From assembly GCA_902775595.1 (NCBI GenBank), contig CACYNF010000009.1, forward strand, positions 1-45,062: a stretch of 45,062 nt of DNA. The letters run 5' to 3'. The notes beneath the pieces were generated by a model. It ran no database searches. It saw nothing but the letters and a program-made list of their open reading frames with translations, and was not told the DNA's origin. The translations under genes were made by a program, and so were the position numbers. The first letter of the stretch is position 1. Each line of letters opens with the position of its first letter. The stretch is from an uncultured bacterium (GTDB lineage: Bacteria > Verrucomicrobiota > Kiritimatiellia > RFP12 > UBA1067). Below, piece by piece: positions 41,665 through 45,062 of this stretch.

Positions 41665-44600
41665 ATGGTGACGGCGATGCGAGTCTTTGTGCGCGCTGCG
41701 GTGGTTGCCGCGGGTATGGCGGTCTTCGCTTCGGCCCGCGCGGCCGAGCCGAAGATCGACGTGCTGGCGGCGCGGGCGGGCAAGGGCGTGCTGGTTCTCC
41801 AGACCGGCAGCGACTGGTGCGTCAGCGGCGAGCAGGTCCGCAAGGTGTTCGAAAGCTCCGAGTTCCGCCGCGCCGTCGGGTCGAAATACCTCTTCGCCGT
41901 CCACGACGAGATGGAGGAGCCGACGGATGCGGTGAAGGAGTCGAATGCAGCCGTCTCGGACATCCTTGTCAGGACGAAGCGCTTTCCCGCGATTACCTGC
42001 TATGCGCCGGGAACGCGTCTTCGCGTCTTCGCCCAGTTGGAGAACGTGCCCGGGAATGTGACGGCCGAGAAGCTCGCCGAACTTGTCGCGAAGGTGTCCG
42101 CGCGGAAGAACCAGGCCGAGGCGCTCTTCAAGAAGGCGTCGTCGCAGAAGGGCGAGAAGGCCGCAGACCTCTACGGCGCTGCGTTCGATTTGCTCTTTCC
42201 GTTGATGGGAACTTTCCACAGGGACGAGCTGACAAAGGGCAAGTGTGCGTGGGCGGATGAATGGAAAGCGCTTTCCGCGCTTGACGCGAACGATTCCCTC
42301 GGCTGGGTAAAGCACTTCGAGATCGACGACTACAAGGGCGTCACGATGGTCGAGAAGGTGACGAACGAGAAGAAGGGCGGCTCGACGGCGTTCCTTGACA
42401 GCATCAAACGCGTTCCGCAGTCGCATTTCAATGCAAGCCAGCGCCAGCTCGTCAAGATTATGGAGTATGCCGCTACGACCGACGGGACGGACAAGCCGCT
42501 GAAACCGCAGGGGAAGGCCGCCCTGAAGGCGGCGCTTGAGCTCGGTCGCACCACCTTCTGGGGGCAGTACGCGATGGGGCGGCTCATGATGGACGGCGAG
42601 AAGTTCGAGACGCAGGGGCTCGCCCGCGCGGCGGTTCGGCCGCGGCCAACTACGGGAACGGGCGGTGCAAGCCCCGCGTTTGCGCTCGACCGGGCGAAGA
42701 ATGCAATCGACAACATCAAGCCGAAGGCGGTTCTTAACGAGCAGCAGAAGCTGGCCGTCGCACGCCACGCCGTGCTGCGGCTGATCGGCCAGAAGGGCTG
42801 GAACGATCTTGTTGCGCGCCCGGGCTCCGCGCAGTTCCTCAAGGCATTCCTGAATGACCGCACGTGGCTCGAGGACTTTGCGTGGAGCGGCACGTTCCCG
42901 GCGAACAGCTCCGACGGCTGGGCACGCGCCGGCGACGGTCCTGGCGATGGCGCGGCGGCTGCGCTCGCGCTAGAGTCGCTGATTTTCCAGGACAACGGCA
43001 AGTGGGTTCCGTTCGCGGACGGCGCGTTCGTGAACAACGAAGGCCGCCGCTTCATGACCGCGCTTGCGCTAAACTATCCTGACAAGGACGAGGCGTGGCT
43101 CGCCGACGTTCTCGACGCCTATCGCGCGACTGCGAAGGCGGGGCGTCTCCACAAGAGCGCCTATTCGCAGCCGGTCTGGATCTGGCGCTTCGCGCTGCAC
43201 CAAGGCCACGGCACGGCGAGCGCCGACAACATGGCCGCGCAGCAGCGTCATCTCGACAAGTTCGTGAACCTGCCGAGCAGGGAATACGGCGGTGCGTGCT
43301 GGATGATACAGTACCGCACTTTCAACTGCTTCGGCGATTCCGTCCAGGGGCCTCTCTACTACAAGCCGTGGGCGACGGCTGGCGAATGGCCGAAGAGGAA
43401 GTATTCGCAGATCGTTGGCGGCGTGTGCGGCGAGCTGTCGAAGTTCGGGAGCGCCGTCTCCAACGCCCACGGGCTTCCCTCGACGACTGCGGGGCAGCCT
43501 GCACACTGCGCCTACACGCGCCGGCTCGTCAACGGACGGTGGGAGGTAGACTACAGCGTCACGGGCCATTCCCAGATGCACCTTTGCTTCTGGAACAAGC
43601 ATCCTTGGCAGTATTCCGTCGCCATCGAGAAGACGTTCCGCGGCGACCGCGAGAGGCGCCATGCCGCAAACCGGCTCCTTGAGCTTGCGATAGTCGCCGA
43701 GGAGCGCGGGCTTAAATCGTCCGACGTCGAGGCGTACTTCCAGCAGGCATGCCGCTCGTGGCCCGCGCATTACGGCGCGTGGAAGGCGTACGGCGACTGG
43801 GTTGGCCGCACGGGCGCGTCGCTTGACACGATGCGGACATGGGTGCGTGGCTGTGCGCGCGGGATGAAGACGGGCCGTCAGCCGGTCTGGGATTTCCTTT
43901 CTCCCTACTTCGCGCGTGTTATGAAGGAGAAGGGGAAAAAGGCGCTTTCCGACGAGCTTGTCGCGTTTGCGCCGTTGCTTCGGCAGAGCGACGAGGAGAT
44001 ACAGGAGGAGGCGGACTTCAAGGCGATGCTCGCAGAGTGGGCGAAGCCACTTGGCTCCGATGTCGAGTTTGTGGTGCCGGTCCTGAAGGCGATGCTTCTC
44101 GCGCAGTACGGGACGAAGAACTACTTTACGCAGGTGCTTGGCTGGGGCGGCGATGTCATGATGGGCGACAAGGGACTTTCCGCCGTCTACATCAAGACGC
44201 TTGGCGAGGTCGTTGCGGAAAAGGCGAAAGACGGCGCAAGCTCTGCGCTCGACTTCAACCCGCTGATGCTCGGCGCGTCGAAGTCGGACAACCTCGAGGC
44301 CTTCCGCCAGATTGCGCTGCTGCAGGACAAGCTCGAACCATACAAGGGCGGCGGCAAGCCCTATCCGGCCTCCGACTTCGGCGGGCAGCTTGTCTCTGCC
44401 GAAGGGCTTCTCAAGACATCGTCGACGAGCGGATGGGACAAGCCGAAGAACTACGCCCGGTGCATAGACGCGACGCCGTGCGGCGAGAACGGTTTCCATA
44501 CGGCGAAGGAGAAATCGCCCTGGGCCGTCGTGATGCTTCCCGGGCCTGTTTCGGTGTGCGGAGTGGTTGCCGAGAACAAGGCGGGATGGCAGAACCGCCA

Positions 44601-44811
44601 CCGTCAGGCGCCGCTTGAGCTTCAGGTCTCCGAGGACGGCACGGAGTGGACGACAGTGTATCGCGACGACCAGGTGCGAGACACCTACCGGATAGACCTC
44701 AGGTCTTCCGCTCCCCGCGCGCGCTACGTCCGCGTCAGGCGCGTTCCCGACGCGAAGGACGAAGTCTACCACCTGAACAAACTGCTCGTCTACGGCAGAA
44801 AGCTCTATTGA
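41665..44811 (+). CDS. Large secreted protein with thioredoxin-like start and discoidin-like C-terminal domain
   Basis: 1048 residues with a signal peptide (RVFVRAAVVAAGMAVFASARAA). Start at ATG 41665 or 41677; GAGGGGG lies just upstream of the first. Residues about 30-130 resemble a thioredoxin fold (GVLVLQTGSDWCVSGEQVRKVF) with a single Cys in place of CxxC. The middle (about 140-910) is helical, includes GQPAHCAYTRRLVNGRWEVDYSV and VEAYFQQACRSWPAHYGAWKAYGDW, and could be transglutaminase- or TPR-like. The C-terminus (about 940-1048) resembles an F5/8 type C carbohydrate-binding domain (LELQVSEDGTEWTTVYRD, ARYVRVRRV). Substrate unknown; probably an extracellular polymer. Confidence 0.75.
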   Translation: MVTAMRVFVRAAVVAAGMAVFASARAAEPKIDVLAARAGKGVLVLQTGSDWCVSGEQVRKVFESSEFRRAVGSKYLFAVHDEMEEPTDAVKESNAAVSDILVRTKRFPAITCYAPGTRLRVFAQLENVPGNVTAEKLAELVAKVSARKNQAEALFKKASSQKGEKAADLYGAAFDLLFPLMGTFHRDELTKGKCAWADEWKALSALDANDSLGWVKHFEIDDYKGVTMVEKVTNEKKGGSTAFLDSIKRVPQSHFNASQRQLVKIMEYAATTDGTDKPLKPQGKAALKAALELGRTTFWGQYAMGRLMMDGEKFETQGLARAAVRPRPTTGTGGASPAFALDRAKNAIDNIKPKAVLNEQQKLAVARHAVLRLIGQKGWNDLVARPGSAQFLKAFLNDRTWLEDFAWSGTFPANSSDGWARAGDGPGDGAAAALALESLIFQDNGKWVPFADGAFVNNEGRRFMTALALNYPDKDEAWLADVLDAYRATAKAGRLHKSAYSQPVWIWRFALHQGHGTASADNMAAQQRHLDKFVNLPSREYGGACWMIQYRTFNCFGDSVQGPLYYKPWATAGEWPKRKYSQIVGGVCGELSKFGSAVSNAHGLPSTTAGQPAHCAYTRRLVNGRWEVDYSVTGHSQMHLCFWNKHPWQYSVAIEKTFRGDRERRHAANRLLELAIVAEERGLKSSDVEAYFQQACRSWPAHYGAWKAYGDWVGRTGASLDTMRTWVRGCARGMKTGRQPVWDFLSPYFARVMKEKGKKALSDELVAFAPLLRQSDEEIQEEADFKAMLAEWAKPLGSDVEFVVPVLKAMLLAQYGTKNYFTQVLGWGGDVMMGDKGLSAVYIKTLGEVVAEKAKDGASSALDFNPLMLGASKSDNLEAFRQIALLQDKLEPYKGGGKPYPASDFGGQLVSAEGLLKTSSTSGWDKPKNYARCIDATPCGENGFHTAKEKSPWAVVMLPGPVSVCGVVAENKAGWQNRHRQAPLELQVSEDGTEWTTVYRDDQVRDTYRIDLRSSAPRARYVRVRRVPDAKDEVYHLNKLLVYGRKLY

Positions 44812-44831
44812 CAAGGCATTGCGCGGCGATT

Positions 44832-44842
44832 TTTGGTATAAT
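44832..44842 (+). promoter_or_regulatory. Extended -10 element (TTTGGTATAAT) of prfB
   Basis: TG-n-TATAAT with TATAAT at 44837-44842. The prfB ATG is at 44852, giving a predicted leader of 2-3 nt and no Shine-Dalgarno sequence. Confidence 0.6.
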
Positions 44843-44851
44843 CTACCAATC

Positions 44852-45062
44852 ATGGCGGAAGAAGAGAAAATCAAACTGCTGGAAGTAGAGGAAGTACGGC
44901 AGAAAATCGAAGACCTTAAGAAGAAAGTCGGCGAAATGGCCGACTACATCCACATCGACGACAGGCGCAAGAAGCTCGCGGAGCTCGAGGCGCAGCAGGC
45001 GTCGGGTGATTTCTGGAACAACCAGACGAAGGCAAAGGAAGTCATCGCCGCGACGAACGCGG
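44852..45062 (+). CDS. prfB: Peptide chain release factor 2, N-terminal part (runs off the window)
   Basis: 70 codons are visible. A charged helical N-terminus is followed by DDRRKKLAELEAQQASGDFWNNQTKAKEVIA, the conserved start of RF2 (usually ...L-x-x-x-L-x-x-P-x-x-W-N/D...). The full protein recognises UGA and UAA stop codons. In many bacteria prfB has an in-frame UGA near codon 26 bypassed by +1 frameshifting; here the reading frame passes through that region (YIHIDDRRKK) without a stop, so the gene seems to lack the autoregulatory frameshift. RF1 is a less likely alternative. Confidence 0.85.
   Translation, partial: MAEEEKIKLLEVEEVRQKIEDLKKKVGEMADYIHIDDRRKKLAELEAQQASGDFWNNQTKAKEVIAATNA

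Noticed and set aside
44808..44842. TTGACA at 44808-44813 as the -35 of the prfB promoter
   Set aside because: The gap to TATAAT at 44837 is 23 bp, far from 17, and TTGACA overlaps the stop codon of the preceding gene; the extended -10 can work without it.

Overview
This 45 kb, GC-rich (about 60 % or more by eye) window carries an almost complete type III secretion (T3SS) locus on the + strand, about 0.57-30.5 kb. It is followed by unrelated envelope, polysaccharide and metabolic genes. Every convincing gene is on the + strand. The phylum is inferred, not shown: a T3SS together with an exosortase/EpsI gene, strong 'TTTGGTATAAT' extended -10 promoters, large secreted proteins and an in-frame prfB suggest the PVC superphylum (Kiritimatiellota, Lentisphaerota or Verrucomicrobiota), possibly host-associated.

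Layout. 2-412 is the tail of an unidentified surface protein. 567-3038 and 3067-4899 hold a coiled-coil protein, an SycD-type chaperone and two pore-forming translocators (SctE, SctB). 4975-7325 holds four consecutive paralogues whose C-terminal helix resembles EspA/SseB filament proteins. 7402-26657 is the injectisome itself, in an order very close to Yersinia ysc: YscB-like chaperone, sctC, (AIM24-like), sctW, SycN-like chaperone, SctX-like, sctV, sctD, YscE-like, sctF, YscG-like, sctI, sctJ, SctY-like, sctK, sctL, sctN, sctO, sctP, sctQ, sctR, sctS, sctT, sctU. Most junctions overlap or nearly touch, so this looks like one long transcription unit. An ECF sigma factor (26671-27231) follows sctU. 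A 93-aa and a 966-aa protein, both candidate secreted proteins or effectors, follow it.

Regulation. I find the same 34-bp bipartite motif, TGTAACC-N14-GTGTA(G/T)ACA-N-GGC, three times with identical spacing: upstream of the coiled-coil/chaperone pair (516), upstream of sctE (1889), and between the ECF sigma gene and the candidate effector (27219). The simplest reading is that it is the promoter recognised by the ECF factor, analogous to HrpL and the hrp box. It would link the translocators, their chaperone and the effector in one regulon. A separate set of extended -10 promoters (TGnTATAAT) serves the other units, several of them with almost no 5' leader.

Another layer is a family of degenerate 7-bp tandem arrays in intergenic spaces. 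Many overlap or abut stop codons (after the SycD gene, SctY-like, sctQ, sctV, exbD), and one is translated inside the exosortase gene. The array at 23674 supplies the stop codon of sctQ, which lacks the second half of its final SPOA domain.

Downstream (30.6-45 kb): ExbB-ExbD-TonB/TolA-like and a double BatD-like protein; a DegT-family sugar aminotransferase; an OxlT-like MFS permease; an exosortase-EpsI fusion; a WecA/MraY-type glycosyl-1-phosphate transferase fused to a CapD-like N-terminal region; a malic enzyme; a 1048-aa secreted protein; and the start of prfB. I saw no tRNA, rRNA, CRISPR array or insertion sequence. No gap without a gene exceeds 300 bp.
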